NCBI GenBank assembly: GCA_902785355.1
Contig: CACZYF010000003.1
Coordinates: 1 to 64,000 of the forward strand
DNA from: an uncultured Ruminococcus sp.
GTDB taxonomy: Bacteria; Bacillota; Clostridia; Oscillospirales; Acutalibacteraceae
DNA: 64,000 nucleotides
Reading direction: 5' to 3'
Of the stretch, positions 17,092 to 26,266 are shown in pieces. The notes under the pieces are model-generated. The model saw nothing but the letters and a program-made list of their open reading frames with translations. It did no database searches and was not told the origin of the DNA. The stretch's first letter is position 1; each line of letters starts with the position of its first letter. A program made the translations under genes and the position numbers.

Positions 17092-18315
17092 TTACTCTTC
17101 CGAATCATTGTTCTCGGGAGGAACGTAACCGGGAGTCACCATCGAAGTGGTGGCGGTGGTGGTTTTACTGGAAACAGCGTCCTCATAGATAAATCTAGCC
17201 ATCGCATTACGGGCGCCGTCCCAATCTGAGATAACGATAACGCTCTGTCCGTCGTCGGTAGTACCGTAGCGCCAGGTGCCTTCGACCGGCATAGACATCT
17301 GCTCCATATCATATTTCATATAAGTGAGCATATTGGTCAGCAGAAAGGTGATATCGCCCTTGGTCAAATTGGTGGTAACATAAGGACCGACCTTGTTAGC
17401 GATCGTGACCAGCTTGGTGATATCGGTATCGTTACGCAGGCTTTTGATGATGGTCTCAAGCAGATTGCGCTGGCGCTGGGTACGATCCCAGTCGTCACCG
17501 GAGAAGCTGTACTCGGGATTACCGCCGAGCTGATACTCGCCTCGGTTGCGGGCGAACCAGAGCGCCTGATAACCGTCGAGGTGAACCATCTGCTTCTTCT
17601 TCGTTGCGTCGTATGTGAGCTTTTTGGTGACATTCTCCTGACCGTTGACCTCGATCTGAGCGTTGATATACTGGATCTCCTCGATACTCAGCTCGATATC
17701 GACGCCGCCGAGGATCTTGATGATATCTCTGAACGCGTCGAAGTCGACCGTCGCGTATTTATCAACCTTGATACCGAAGTTTGCTTCGATCGTTTCGATA
17801 GACTTCTTTTCTCCGCCGAAGGAATATGCGGCGTTGATCTTATCATCGCCGAGTCCGGGGATATGCACGTAAGTATCGCGCTGGAAGGAAGTGAGCTTGA
17901 GCTTATTATGAACATTGTCGATCGACATCAGGATCATGGTGTCGGAACGACCGTAGTCCTCGCCGTCGCCCTTGGAATCCTGACCGAAAAGCAGAATATT
18001 CAGGACGTTGTCGCTGGAGAGGAGGCTGTCGCCGCCTGACTTGATGCTGACCGTCGTAGTCTCGGTGATCGCTTGGGACGGCGCCTGAGGCTCGGTAGAA
18101 TCATTAACATAGTTGATCCCGTTCAGCACGTTCTCAAGCATCGTTTTACCAACAACCATAACCGTACCCGATAAAAGCATCAGAATGGAGAGGATCAGCA
18201 CAAACACACGCTTGCCGGTACCTCTCTTTCTGCGGGGCATATCGTCATCGTCATAAAATCTGTCAACATCAGCGGAGGATGAAATATCAACAAAATCGTT
18301 ATCTCGTTTTGCCAT
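17092..18315 (-). CDS. LytR-CpsA-Psr (LCP) family cell-wall polymer ligase
   Basis: 407 residues: a basic cytoplasmic start, one membrane helix (VFVLILSILMLLSGTVMVVG), then the extracellular LCP domain. Family motifs are clear: 'LFGQDSKGDGEDYGRSDTMILMSI', 'SFQRDTYVHIPGLGDDKINAAYSFGG' and 'LWFARNRGEY', which supply the Arg/Asp residues that bind the polyprenyl pyrophosphate polymer. LCP enzymes attach teichoic acids or capsule to peptidoglycan. The Ser/Thr-rich C-terminal tail is variable. Fits the neighbouring GtrA, YfhO, GT2 and LicD genes. Confidence 0.92.
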   Translation of the reverse strand: MAKRDNDFVDISSSADVDRFYDDDDMPRRKRGTGKRVFVLILSILMLLSGTVMVVGKTMLENVLNGINYVNDSTEPQAPSQAITETTTVSIKSGGDSLLSSDNVLNILLFGQDSKGDGEDYGRSDTMILMSIDNVHNKLKLTSFQRDTYVHIPGLGDDKINAAYSFGGEKKSIETIEANFGIKVDKYATVDFDAFRDIIKILGGVDIELSIEEIQYINAQIEVNGQENVTKKLTYDATKKKQMVHLDGYQALWFARNRGEYQLGGNPEYSFSGDDWDRTQRQRNLLETIIKSLRNDTDITKLVTIANKVGPYVTTNLTKGDITFLLTNMLTYMKYDMEQMSMPVEGTWRYGTTDDGQSVIVISDWDGARNAMARFIYEDAVSSKTTTATTSMVTPGYVPPENNDSEE

Positions 18316-18519
18316 CTATAAACCGCCTTTCATAACACAACTGATTTATTACGGTCGGACATACCACCCGACTGTAAATATACCATCTTATTATACTATG
18401 TAAAGATGAATTAATTTTCTTATTTAGAATTATAAGTCGAATTAATAAAATTTTTACAAGTTATAGTAGATAAAGCGCAAAATGAGGATATATCTTGTAT
18501 ATTTTACCGATTTAATCTA

Positions 18520-19092
18520 TTATCCGAGTTCATCTAAAGTCAGGTAATAAGCGGGAAGGCACTCATCCATAAAAACCTTGAGCGCCGGCAGATCCATCTG
18601 CTGCAGCGAGCGCTCGGTTGCCTCCTTCGCTTTCATGAACTCATTATTCCCCATTCTCACCTCTTCGATACATTTGATAAGCGCGGAAAGCTTATCTGCC
18701 GCCTTGACATAGACGGCAAGAACGGGATCGTCATTTGAAAGCAAGGGTTCATAGGCTGGCCGAAGGTCGCCGGGCAGCATGGAAAGCAGCTTGTTCTCCG
18801 CCGCTTTCTCAACCGCCTTATAAGCAGAGATGATATCGGGGTTAAAGTACTTGACGGGTGTGGGCATATCGCCGGTGATGATCTCCCCCGCGTCGTGGAA
18901 CATCGCTACGACAGCCGCCTTATCGGCGTCGATATGCTCGCCGAAACGAACGTTGGCGATATGAGCCAGCGCGTGCGCAAGGACAGCGGTCTCGAGACTG
19001 TGCTCGGAGATATTCTCTGTCTGGGTATTGTTCATCAATCCCCATCGGTCGATATATTTCATGCGTGAGATCATGGCGAAAAAACGGTTCAT
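18520..19092 (-). CDS. HD-domain 5'-deoxynucleotidase (YfbR-like)
   Basis: 190 residues. The metal-binding HD set is visible: 'SEHSLETAVLAHAL', 'VVAMFHDAGEIITGDMPTPVKY' and a later Asp in 'VYVKAADKLSALIKCIEEV'. This is the YfbR pattern, an enzyme that dephosphorylates deoxynucleoside monophosphates. The start follows AAAGGAG. The 204 bp upstream of LCP and the 185 bp to YfhO are AT-rich without other genes. Confidence 0.88.
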   Translation of the reverse strand: MNRFFAMISRMKYIDRWGLMNNTQTENISEHSLETAVLAHALAHIANVRFGEHIDADKAAVVAMFHDAGEIITGDMPTPVKYFNPDIISAYKAVEKAAENKLLSMLPGDLRPAYEPLLSNDDPVLAVYVKAADKLSALIKCIEEVRMGNNEFMKAKEATERSLQQMDLPALKVFMDECLPAYYLTLDELG

Positions 19093-19277
19093 GGATATTT
19101 CTCCTTTGCTCTTTGGGTTAATCAGCAGCTACTGAACGATTATAATTAATAATATAAGATATATTTTCAAAAATATAGTGCAATTTAAAAGATTGTGTGC
19201 TATAATACATAAGTTAATGTATATTATTGTAGCATACTAATCCGCAAAGGTAAAGCATTTTTCACGGGAGGGACGTT

Positions 19278-21794
19278 TTGAAACTGATAAAAAACGATCA
19301 AAAACGCCGTCCTTATGCTTTGTTCGCCTTTCTGTGGGCTTTGATACTGTCGGTCGCGATCATCGTTCCGATCATGATAAAGGATCAGGGATACTTCCTG
19401 TATTACGGTGATTTCAACGTGCAGGAAATTCCCTTTTATCAGCTGTGTCACGACAGTATCCTCAGCGGAAATACCGGCTGGAGCCATCTGACGGATCTGG
19501 GCGCGAATTTTGTCGGGAGCTACAGCTTTTATCTGCTGGGTTCTCCGTTCTTTCTGCTGACGCTGCCGCTGCCCTCCGGCTGGGTGCCTTACGCGATCGG
19601 TCCCCTGCTTGCGCTCAAGCTGAGCTTCTCTTCCATGACGGCGTACATCTACCTCAAGCGCTATGTCCGCGACCCGCGTTACGCGGTAATGGGCGGTTTA
19701 CTGTATGCGTTCTCCGGATTCTCGCTTTTCAACGTCTTTTTCTTCCACTTTCACGAGGCGATGATCGTCCTCCCCCTGCTGCTGGCGGCGCTTGATGAAT
19801 ATCACGCGACCGGACGAAAGGGCCTCGTCGCGGCTGCGGTATTCTTGTGTGCTACGATCAATTATTACTTCTTCTTCGGTCAGGCGCTGTTCGCGGTCAT
19901 TTATTATTTTGTGAAGCTGTCCGTCAAAGCATATCGTTTCTCCTTAAAAGGTCTTCTGACGCTGCTTTTGGAGGGGTCGATCGGCGTATGTCTGTCGTGC
20001 TTCCTTCTTCTGCCCTCTGTCGCAGCGATCATCGGTAACTACCGCGTTTCATCGCTGATCAACGGCTGGAACATTATCCTCTATCCGCGAACCCAGCGCT
20101 ACATTCAGATACTGAACGCCTTCTTCTTCCCCTCCGATATCCCTGCGCAAAACAACTTTACCCCTGACGCGGGCGGAAAGTGGGCGTCGGTAGCCGCTTA
20201 TCTGCCGATGTTCTCAATGACCTTTGTTATCGCGTATCTCAGAGTTCATAAAAAGACATTTTTCAAGCGATTATTGGTCATTCTCTTCATCATGGCTCTG
20301 ATTCCGGTGCTGAACACCGCTTTTCAGGCTTTGAACAGCGCGTACTACGCGCGATGGTTCTATATGCTGACATTGATGATGATCACGGTTACGATCAAGG
20401 GGATCGAAGAGCTTGACCTCAAAGCGGTAAGAAAAGGATTTATCCCAACCGTGGTCATTACCCTTAGCATTACCCTCATCATCGGACTGACCCCGCAAAA
20501 AACAGAAGATAACGCAAAGCGAGAGATCATCAAGCTCGGTATCTCGAAGTATCCCAAGCGCTTCTGGATCTTCGCAGCGATGGCGATAGGCGGTTTGATA
20601 CTCAGCTTTCTTCTATATTGGATCGCAAAGAAAAAGCCCCTTGTGTTATTCAGAAGCACCGCGCTTGCGCTGAGTCTGTTCATCATCGGATACAGCTCGA
20701 TCTACCTGTGGTGCGGAAAGCGCATCACCGACCATTCAGACAGCTTCATGATCGAAAGCGCCTTAAACGGCGGGAAGGACGTCACGCTTCCGGATATTCA
20801 TGAGGTACGATCCGACTTTTATCAATCTGCGGATAATATCGGGCTGTTCTGGAAGATACAGAATATCCAGACGTTTCACAGCATCGTACCGGGATCGACC
20901 ATTGACTTCTACAACAGCGTCGGCGTAAAACGTGATGTTGCGTCAAATCCCGGAGCGGAATACTACGGACTGAGAGGCCTTTTATCCGTCAAATATCTTT
21001 TTGAAGAAGAGAACAGTAAAACAAACAACTCCGATCACGTCCCTCCTCTTCCCGGCTTTCGCTATGTTAATACCGAAAACGGCTACCGCGAATACGTCAA
21101 CGAGCATTATGTCCCGATGGGGTTCGTTTATGACAGCTTTATCACTGAGGAGGAGTTTCGCGATATCTCAAACGAGGGCAAGCATCTTGCACTGATGAAG
21201 GCGATGGTGCTCTCGCAGGATCAGATGGCGGCGTATGCCGATATCACCGGCTACCGCGACGGTCAATACCTTAACCTGAACTTCAGACATAATCCGAATG
21301 ATCCGCAGGATCAGCTGCATCCCGAATACGAAGGATATGAAAGCATTACAAAAAGTTTTCGGTACAGTGAGGAAGAATACATGAAAGACGCCGACAGACT
21401 TGCCGAAAGCGCCTGTTCTTCGTTTAAATATACAAGTGACGGCTTCAGCGCCGAGTTCGACAATCGAGGCGACGACAATCTGCTGTTCTTCAGCGTACCG
21501 TTCGACGAAGGCTGGAGCGCCAAGGTGAACGGCGAGCCTGCTAAGATTGAAAAGGTCAATGTCGGCTTCATGGCGATCCGCGTCAAGGGAAATACAAAGA
21601 GCGAGATCCGTTTCACCTACCGCACACCGATGCTTACCGAAGGCATGATCATATCCGCTATCGGGGCAGGCATATTCATCATCTATTTCGTCATCAACAG
21701 AGGTTTTCGTGCAAAGCGGAAAGCTCGCAGAAAATACAGAATCAAACAGAAATCAGAATCAATATCTTTAGGTTCGACAGGGGGATTAACATGA
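19278..21794 (+). CDS. YfhO-family membrane glycosyltransferase-like protein
   Basis: 838 residues with about 12 membrane helices and a large extracellular C-terminal domain ('FFSVPFDEGWSAKVNGEPAKIEKVNVGFMAIRV') before a last helix and a basic tail, the YfhO layout. YfhO proteins are proposed to move sugars from lipid carriers to lipoteichoic acid outside the cell. The N-terminal loop 'YGDFNVQEIPFYQLCHDSI' has the acidic residues typical of GT-C folds. It overlaps the next gene by ATGA and heads a five-gene plus-strand operon. Confidence 0.85.
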   Translation: MKLIKNDQKRRPYALFAFLWALILSVAIIVPIMIKDQGYFLYYGDFNVQEIPFYQLCHDSILSGNTGWSHLTDLGANFVGSYSFYLLGSPFFLLTLPLPSGWVPYAIGPLLALKLSFSSMTAYIYLKRYVRDPRYAVMGGLLYAFSGFSLFNVFFFHFHEAMIVLPLLLAALDEYHATGRKGLVAAAVFLCATINYYFFFGQALFAVIYYFVKLSVKAYRFSLKGLLTLLLEGSIGVCLSCFLLLPSVAAIIGNYRVSSLINGWNIILYPRTQRYIQILNAFFFPSDIPAQNNFTPDAGGKWASVAAYLPMFSMTFVIAYLRVHKKTFFKRLLVILFIMALIPVLNTAFQALNSAYYARWFYMLTLMMITVTIKGIEELDLKAVRKGFIPTVVITLSITLIIGLTPQKTEDNAKREIIKLGISKYPKRFWIFAAMAIGGLILSFLLYWIAKKKPLVLFRSTALALSLFIIGYSSIYLWCGKRITDHSDSFMIESALNGGKDVTLPDIHEVRSDFYQSADNIGLFWKIQNIQTFHSIVPGSTIDFYNSVGVKRDVASNPGAEYYGLRGLLSVKYLFEEENSKTNNSDHVPPLPGFRYVNTENGYREYVNEHYVPMGFVYDSFITEEEFRDISNEGKHLALMKAMVLSQDQMAAYADITGYRDGQYLNLNFRHNPNDPQDQLHPEYEGYESITKSFRYSEEEYMKDADRLAESACSSFKYTSDGFSAEFDNRGDDNLLFFSVPFDEGWSAKVNGEPAKIEKVNVGFMAIRVKGNTKSEIRFTYRTPMLTEGMIISAIGAGIFIIYFVINRGFRAKRKARRKYRIKQKSESISLGSTGGLT

Positions 21795-23152
21795 GTTTCG
21801 GAGAAAAAATACTCGATTACAAAGATGAGATCATTACCGATCTGACGGAACTGATCGCGATAAAATCTATTTCAGGCATCCATGAAGACTGCAAAGCGGC
21901 GCTGGACTGGATGATGAAGAAAGCGATCAGCTTCGGTCTGTCCGCATCAAGCATCAACAACGTTGCGGGACATGCACAGCTGGGCGAGGGCGGTAAGCTC
22001 TGCGGCGTGCTGACGCACCTGGACGTCGTATCAGAGGGCAACAACTGGGATTCGCTCCCGTTCGAGCTGTCGATCGGCGACAACGGCTATATGTACGGAA
22101 GAGGCGTAGCGGACGATAAAGGTGCCGCGCTGATCACACTGTACTGTCTGCGCGCACTCAAGGAGAACGGCGTCGTCGGAAAGAATACCCTGCGCGCGAT
22201 CTTCGGCACCAGCGAGGAACGCGGTATGGAGGATATGGACGAATACTTCAAGTACGAGCCGATCCCCGACCTTTCCTTTACCCCCGATTCCGCTTACGGT
22301 ATCTGTAAGGGCGAGAAGGGTATCCTTCAACTCGAGCTGTACGCCGATACTCACGACGGCACGACGCTGACTCAGCTGCACTCCGGCAAAACCACCAACG
22401 CTGTCCCCGATACCGCCTATGCACTTCTGGACTGCACCGAGAACGAGGATCATCAGCTCGCGCGTCTTGCCGACGCTAAGGAAGGCTCGTTTGAGTTCTA
22501 TTATACTATCGACGGAATGATGGTTCTCTCGCGCGGCAAGGCTTCTCACGCCGCGAAGCCCGAAGAGGGTTTGAATGCCGCTACGGCGCTGATAGACCTG
22601 CTGACCTCTAACTTCTCGCTGCCTACCATGGGGAAGCTTCCCGCGTTTATCAGCCATTACATCGGGACGGATACCGACGGCGTGATGCTGGGTATCAAAA
22701 TGCGCGATAAAGAATCCGGTCCGCTGACCGTCAACGTTGGTACGGTACACATCGACTCCGGTTACGCGACCTGTACCATCGATATCCGCTACCCTGTTAC
22801 CGCAGACGGTGAGGAGATCCTTGAAACCATCCGTCGTCATGCGGAGCGCGAGGACATCCACGTCAAGGTGCTGACGCATCAAAAGCCGCTGTATCTTGAC
22901 GAGAACTCGGATATCATCCGAATCCTGAGCGAATCCTACGAGACCGTCATGGGCGAAAAGCCCTCTGTCTACACCTCGGGCGGCGGCACCTATGCCCGCA
23001 AGCTGGGCGGCAAGGGCGTTGCGTTCGGTCCCGTGTTTGAGGGTGAAGTCAGCAATATCCACAACGCAAATGAATGTTTGAACGTTGATCTTTTCTTCAA
23101 GCATGCCCAGATCTGTCTGGAGAGCATGTATAATCTCTATACCAAAGGATGA
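21791..23152 (+). CDS. M20-family dipeptidase (Sapep/PepV type)
   Basis: 453 residues. Metal and catalytic residues lie in 'VLTHLDVVSEG' (His, Asp), 'GRGVADDKGAA' (Asp) and 'FGTSEERGMEDM' (Glu-Glu); a late His lies in 'NIHNANECLNV'. The length and the large lid insertion match Mn-dependent dipeptidases such as Sapep and PepV, acting in the cytoplasm on short peptides. It overlaps both neighbours by four bases although its role is unrelated to surface polymers. Confidence 0.9.
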   Translation: MSFGEKILDYKDEIITDLTELIAIKSISGIHEDCKAALDWMMKKAISFGLSASSINNVAGHAQLGEGGKLCGVLTHLDVVSEGNNWDSLPFELSIGDNGYMYGRGVADDKGAALITLYCLRALKENGVVGKNTLRAIFGTSEERGMEDMDEYFKYEPIPDLSFTPDSAYGICKGEKGILQLELYADTHDGTTLTQLHSGKTTNAVPDTAYALLDCTENEDHQLARLADAKEGSFEFYYTIDGMMVLSRGKASHAAKPEEGLNAATALIDLLTSNFSLPTMGKLPAFISHYIGTDTDGVMLGIKMRDKESGPLTVNVGTVHIDSGYATCTIDIRYPVTADGEEILETIRRHAEREDIHVKVLTHQKPLYLDENSDIIRILSESYETVMGEKPSVYTSGGGTYARKLGGKGVAFGPVFEGEVSNIHNANECLNVDLFFKHAQICLESMYNLYTKG

Positions 23153-23928
23153 ATAACTTGTCTACTGAAGCAATTGTTAAACAACAAGCGCGTGAAACAC
23201 TGAAGCATAATTATCCCCGGGCAATTATTGCGTTGCTGATCACGCTGATACCTCTGTATATGATCGACGGCACGACCACTGTGATCTCGTGCGCGTTTAT
23301 GAACCTGATCCCCGACAGCGAAACAGCGAAGTTCTGGATTTATGCCGTCGGATATCCGGTAGAGTTCATCGCGGGATTTCTGCTGTCGCCGGTCATCAAC
23401 GGCTATATCCGAGCATACTATCGCTGCGCTTATACAAAGGAAATGGATCTCAAGGATGTTTTCTACTACCTTGAAAAGGGCAGATACGGTGAAACACTTG
23501 GTTTTAATATCCGTTTTATCCTTCGTATGCTGATTCCGACGGTGCTGCTGTACCTTCCGTTGATCGCCTTTGAGATCATCTCGAGCAACATCGGCGGAGA
23601 CTTCTACGGCGGGCTGGTTTACCGCGACGTCTACTTTCTACTCGCGGTGCTGTCTACGCTTGCCGTTACGCTTTACGCGCTCAAGTATTTCACCGTATTC
23701 ACCGCTTGTGTGGACAGGGAGGAGCTGAACCTCAGCTCGGCGGTGGAGTACTCCAAATACATCATGAAAAACAAGACAGGCTCCGCGGCAAAGCTGATCC
23801 TCAGCTTTACGCCGTGGCTGCTGTTATGCATGCTGATCCTACCGGCGCTGTACGTTATCCCTTACATGACGCAATCGCTGTGCGTCGCGGCGAAATGGAT
23901 GACGCAGGCGTCCTTTGAGGAGAACTGA
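23149..23928 (+). CDS. DUF975-family membrane protein
   Basis: 259 residues with an N-terminal amphipathic start ('VKQQARETLKHNYPRAIIALLITLIPLYM') and about five membrane helices, plus the 'SPVINGYIRAYYRCA' loop typical of DUF975. Function unknown. Start codon overlaps the dipeptidase stop (ATGA). The next gene begins one base after its stop. Confidence 0.75.
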   Translation: MNNLSTEAIVKQQARETLKHNYPRAIIALLITLIPLYMIDGTTTVISCAFMNLIPDSETAKFWIYAVGYPVEFIAGFLLSPVINGYIRAYYRCAYTKEMDLKDVFYYLEKGRYGETLGFNIRFILRMLIPTVLLYLPLIAFEIISSNIGGDFYGGLVYRDVYFLLAVLSTLAVTLYALKYFTVFTACVDREELNLSSAVEYSKYIMKNKTGSAAKLILSFTPWLLLCMLILPALYVIPYMTQSLCVAAKWMTQASFEEN

Positions 23929-23929
23929 T

Positions 23930-25024
23930 ATGAGAGTATCACTGTGTACGATCGCCCGAAACGAAGAACGGGCGTTAAACGGTCTTTTAAGAGATTTCAG
24001 AGACCAGAACTACCCCCACAACAAAATTGAGATCATTATGGTCGACTCGAACTCCACTGACCGTACCCACGAGCTGATGGATGAGTTCAAGGAAACGGAT
24101 AACGGCTTCTATGCCGTCAAGGTCTATACCTGCTACGGCTCCAATCAGGCGGCGGCGTGGAACGTTGCGATCGAGCACGCCACCGGCGATATCATCATCC
24201 GCGTGGACGCTCACGCCCAGATCCCGCGCCAGTTTGTATCACGTAATGTCTTTAACATCAAAGAAGGCGAGAACGTCGTCGGCGGCGGTCGTCCCAATAT
24301 ATGCGCTAACCCCAATCCGTGGACAAAGACCCTGCAGGCGGCTGAGGAAAGCCTCTTCGGCTCATCGGTCGCGGACTATCGCCGACCTGCCGCTCAGAAA
24401 GAGTACCACGACAGCCTCTTTCACGCGGCATATCGCAGAGAGGTCTTTGCGAAGGTAGGCGGCTTTAATGAGGATCTGGGCAGAACAGAGGATAACGAGA
24501 TGCACTACCGCATACGTCAGGCGGGCTACAAGATCTGCTGCTGTCCGGAGATCATCTCCTTCCAGCATACCCGCTCAACCCTCAAGCACATGATCAGTCA
24601 GAAATACGGTAACGGTTACTGGATCGGTCTTACCGTCGGCGTATGTCCGAAATGTCTCAGCTACTTCCACTTCATCCCCTTCGTATTCCTGCTGTCAATC
24701 ATCGGCAGTCTGCTCTTCTGGATCGTGACAGGCCAGCCGGTGCTGCTCGCGATCATCGCCGCGATGTACGCGATGTTCAACATGGTCAACACGGTCGGCG
24801 CCTTCATCCTGAAGAAAACGCTGAACCCGATGTTCCTGATTCTGCCCTTCCTCTTCCCTATTCTGCACCTGAGCTACGGCGTCGGCACGCTGGTCGGACT
24901 GATCAAGCTGCCCCGCTGGAAAAAGAGTCTTGACGGCAGTTCACAGAGAAGGATCGAGGAGGTCAAGCAGGCTGTCAAAAACAACACCGTCATCTACGAC
25001 GAAGAACAGGTAGAGGTATTATGA
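23930..25024 (+). CDS. Family 2 glycosyltransferase (ExoA-like)
   Basis: 364 residues. GT-A fold with 'VSLCTIARNEERAL', 'IEIIMVDSNSTDRT', 'GDIIIRVDAHAQIP' (the DxD-type motif) and 'DLGRTEDNEMHYRIRQAGYK' with the catalytic acidic residue. C-terminal membrane helices follow ('FVFLLSIIGSLLFWIV'), as in ExoA-type succinoglycan transferases. I place the start at 23930, after GAGGAGAACTG, rather than 23915 inside the previous gene. Donor and acceptor unknown. Confidence 0.9.
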   Translation: MRVSLCTIARNEERALNGLLRDFRDQNYPHNKIEIIMVDSNSTDRTHELMDEFKETDNGFYAVKVYTCYGSNQAAAWNVAIEHATGDIIIRVDAHAQIPRQFVSRNVFNIKEGENVVGGGRPNICANPNPWTKTLQAAEESLFGSSVADYRRPAAQKEYHDSLFHAAYRREVFAKVGGFNEDLGRTEDNEMHYRIRQAGYKICCCPEIISFQHTRSTLKHMISQKYGNGYWIGLTVGVCPKCLSYFHFIPFVFLLSIIGSLLFWIVTGQPVLLAIIAAMYAMFNMVNTVGAFILKKTLNPMFLILPFLFPILHLSYGVGTLVGLIKLPRWKKSLDGSSQRRIEEVKQAVKNNTVIYDEEQVEVL

Positions 25025-26025
25025 GTGAAGTACTGCAGCTCGACAGAGAGCTACTGAGAAAACTGCAATTAAAGGAGCTTGAATCCTTAGTATATTTCGA
25101 CAACTTTTGTAAGGAATACGAGCTTAGATATTATCTGTTAGGCGGATGCGTCATCGGCGCGATCCGTCACGGCGGTTTCATCCCGTGGGATGACGACGTC
25201 GACATCATCATGCCCAGAAGGGACTATGAACGGATGCTGAGGCTATGGAAGCGGGAGGAAAGCTCCGAGCGTTTTTTGATGCTGAAAACGGACGGTGAAG
25301 TATTCACCGGCAACAGCTTTGCGACGCTGGTGGATATTTCCGCAACTATAGTAAAAGAAAACCAGCAGAATATCGACGTACCGCACGGAATCGTCACGGA
25401 TATCTTCCCGATGGACGGATGTCCCGACAAGCGCCTGCAGCGCTACATGCAGTACTATCACGCGATGATGTACAGCCTGTTCATCACCGAAACTGTACCG
25501 ACTAAGCACGGCAAGCTGATCGAGCTGGGCGGCAAGCTGCTGTTGAAGCTCTTCCCGAACCGTGATAAGCGCACCAAGATTTGGAAAAAGCACGAGAAGA
25601 AGATGACGCGCTACGCCTTTAACACGCACAAGAAATGCACCGAGCTCTGTGCCGGTCCGCATTATATGCTCAACGAGTACCCGCAGGAGGCGTTCAAGAA
25701 AGCGGAGTACCATGACTTTGAGGGCTTATCCATGCCCCTGCCGCAGGGCTATGACGAGTACTTACACATGGCGTTCGGCGACTACATGGAGATGCCGCCC
25801 GAGGACAAGCAGGTGCCGCATCACGATCTGGTTGCGCTCGATCTGGATACGCCGTGCATGGAATACAAGATTTCTCGATCAACAAATGGATCGGAACCGG
25901 TTGAGGAAACGATCGATGATGCAGTTACTGAATCAACTGAGGAAACGATCGCAAAAACCGCTGATGAATCAATTACGGTAACGGTTGAAGAATCGACAAG
26001 CGAATCCGACACTGTTCCGGAGTAA
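25021..26025 (+). CDS. LicD-family phosphotransferase
   Basis: 334 residues. The LicD nucleotidyltransferase-like core is clear: 'YYLLGGCVIGAIRHGGFIPWDDDVDIIMPRRDYERM' holds the GG and DDD metal-binding motifs. LicD proteins transfer phosphocholine or sugar-phosphate groups onto surface glycans. The last 45 residues are an acidic Thr/Ser/Glu-rich tail with degenerate repeats ('VEETIDDAVTESTEETIAK') not part of the family core. Overlaps the GT2 stop by ATGA. No terminator follows before the folate riboswitch. Confidence 0.9.
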   Translation: MSEVLQLDRELLRKLQLKELESLVYFDNFCKEYELRYYLLGGCVIGAIRHGGFIPWDDDVDIIMPRRDYERMLRLWKREESSERFLMLKTDGEVFTGNSFATLVDISATIVKENQQNIDVPHGIVTDIFPMDGCPDKRLQRYMQYYHAMMYSLFITETVPTKHGKLIELGGKLLLKLFPNRDKRTKIWKKHEKKMTRYAFNTHKKCTELCAGPHYMLNEYPQEAFKKAEYHDFEGLSMPLPQGYDEYLHMAFGDYMEMPPEDKQVPHHDLVALDLDTPCMEYKISRSTNGSEPVEETIDDAVTESTEETIAKTADESITVTVEESTSESDTVPE

Positions 26026-26048
26026 TCAAACACCATTATCAAAAGAAA

Positions 26049-26216
26049 GACAGAGTAAAAGAATACGCGTTAAGTGTTTGCTGTACGGGGAGTTGACAGC
26101 AGGACGAAGGGCAGGCGCGCCTGCATTTTCTGTTATCGCCTTTGTCAAGTTTGAATCTTTGACAGAGTAAGAAAGAGGCGCATGCGTCCCGCGGTGTATT
26201 CTTTGCATCCCGCTGT
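26049..26216 (+). promoter_or_regulatory. Tetrahydrofolate (THF-I, folT) riboswitch with an enlarged insert
   Basis: The conserved core is present: GCGTTAAGTG (26067-26076), a stem TTGCTGT/ACAGCAG around a loop CGGGGAGTTG, then GACGAAG. The 3' part CGGTGTATTC...TTTGCATCCCG lies 90 bases later. Outer pairing is perfect: AAAGAATAC (26058-26066) with GTATTCTTT (26196-26204), and ACAG with CTGT outside it. Loop CGGGGA can pair with TCCCG as the family pseudoknot. Between GACGAAG and the 3' strand is an insert of about 80 bases with a 14-base palindrome (26111-26124). The gene downstream is folT, the usual partner. Confidence 0.85.
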
Positions 26217-26227
26217 TGCATATGGAT

Positions 26228-26263
26228 AACCTCCTTATGCACATAGGAATGCAGAAGGAGGTT
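26228..26263 (+). promoter_or_regulatory. Hairpin sequestering the folT Shine-Dalgarno site
   Basis: AACCTCCTT (26228-26236) is a perfect complement of AAGGAGGTT (26255-26263), which is the folT ribosome-binding site. Formation of this stem would hide the site, so the riboswitch most likely acts on translation. No intrinsic terminator is seen between the aptamer and the start. Confidence 0.75.
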
Positions 26264-26266
26264 TTT

